Assembly (NCBI GenBank): GCA_017964105.1
Contig: JAGCSP010000006.1
Location: 1-5,918 of the forward strand
Source of the DNA: Clostridia bacterium
GTDB taxonomy: Bacteria; Bacillota; Clostridia; Christensenellales; UBA1242
Length of the DNA: 5,918 nt
Direction of reading: 5' to 3'
In this document: piece after piece, positions 5,735 through 5,918 of the stretch
Position numbering within the stretch: position 1 is the stretch's first letter
Layout of the letters: each line of letters begins with the position of its first letter
Notes under the pieces: generated by a model
The model's input: the letters and a program-made list of their open reading frames with translations, nothing else
The model's database searches: none
Told to the model about the DNA's origin: nothing
Made by a program: the position numbers and the translations under genes

Positions 5735-5918
5735 TTATGCATATTCATCTTCTTCAATTATTTCCTCTTGAGATACTTTATCTAATAAACATGCCAGGAA
5801 TAATCTATTTGTAATTTTTCTTGTACCACTAGAAAATTCTTCTAGCCCACAATTTTTGAATTTAGTTACTGCATATGCTTTATTTATTGCATTTCTAATA
5901 CTTCTTTCTATATTTGAA
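5735..5918 (-). CDS. spo0A: C-terminal end of a Spo0A-like sporulation response regulator (5' end outside window)
   Basis: Only the last 60 codons and the TAA (5735-5737) are visible. The first complete codon starts at 5917. The fragment begins SNIERSIRNAINKAY, which lines up with SRVERAIRHAIEVAW of the Bacillus Spo0A DNA-binding domain and keeps the two arginines of the DNA-contacting helix. Further on, KITNRLFLACLLDKV matches KPTNSEFIAMVADKL, keeping the TN pair and the final helix. The segment between is about four residues shorter than in Bacillus and unlike it in sequence. The chain ends with an acidic tail (EEIIEEDEYA). Spo0A is the phosphorelay-controlled master regulator of sporulation entry. 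The receiver domain is not visible, so another Spo0A_C-domain regulator cannot be excluded, but the sporulation neighbours favour Spo0A. A terminator follows directly. Confidence 0.75.
   Translation of the reverse strand, partial: SNIERSIRNAINKAYAVTKFKNCGLEEFSSGTRKITNRLFLACLLDKVSQEEIIEEDEYA

Noticed and set aside
1..5918. Mobile element, CRISPR array, tRNA or rRNA
   Set aside because: No spaced direct repeats, terminal inverted repeats, transposase-like coding region or cloverleaf-type sequence was found on reading both strands.

Overview
The window comes from a low-GC, Gram-positive, endospore-forming bacterium, most likely a member of the Clostridia. The case rests on very AT-rich DNA, TAA stops, AGGAGG-type ribosome sites, sigma-A-like promoters, a Spo0A-type C-terminus and a gene order known from sporulation loci. 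The lineage looks divergent from model bacilli, and I cannot name a genus. Every gene reads on the minus strand, so transcription runs from position 5918 towards position 1.

In transcription order the window holds: the last 60 codons of a spo0A-like sporulation regulator (5735-5918); a terminator hairpin; a small polytopic membrane protein best explained as SpoIIM (5057-5677); a second, AT-rich hairpin abutting an extended -10 promoter; deoB, phosphopentomutase (3841-4998); a purine nucleoside phosphorylase gene overlapping it by 8 nt (3003-3848); a promoter; a gene for a 699-residue lipoprotein of unknown function (838-2937); a strong terminator; and a dacF-like D-alanyl-D-alanine carboxypeptidase gene whose 3' end lies outside the window (1-732). 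There is no gene-free stretch longer than about 105 bases.

The arrangement recalls the Bacillus subtilis chromosome, where spoIIM, fur and xerD (ripX) precede drm (deoB)-pupG-dacF-spoIIAA-spoIIAB-sigF. Here spo0A sits directly upstream of the spoIIM candidate, fur and xerD are absent, and the large lipoprotein gene is wedged between the phosphorylase and dacF. I would expect spoIIAA-spoIIAB-sigF just beyond position 1.

Functionally, Spo0A commits cells to sporulation. SpoIIM takes part in engulfment through peptidoglycan remodelling. DacF trims stem peptides in peptidoglycan. DeoB and the phosphorylase form a nucleoside-salvage pair: phosphorolysis yields (deoxy)ribose-1-phosphate, which DeoB isomerises to the 5-phosphate. 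The lipoprotein gene has its own promoter, ribosome site and terminator and looks like an independent unit. The points most worth a second look are that lipoprotein, the KPG in place of KTG in the carboxypeptidase, and the overlap of terminator, promoter and start at the spo0A-spoIIM junction.
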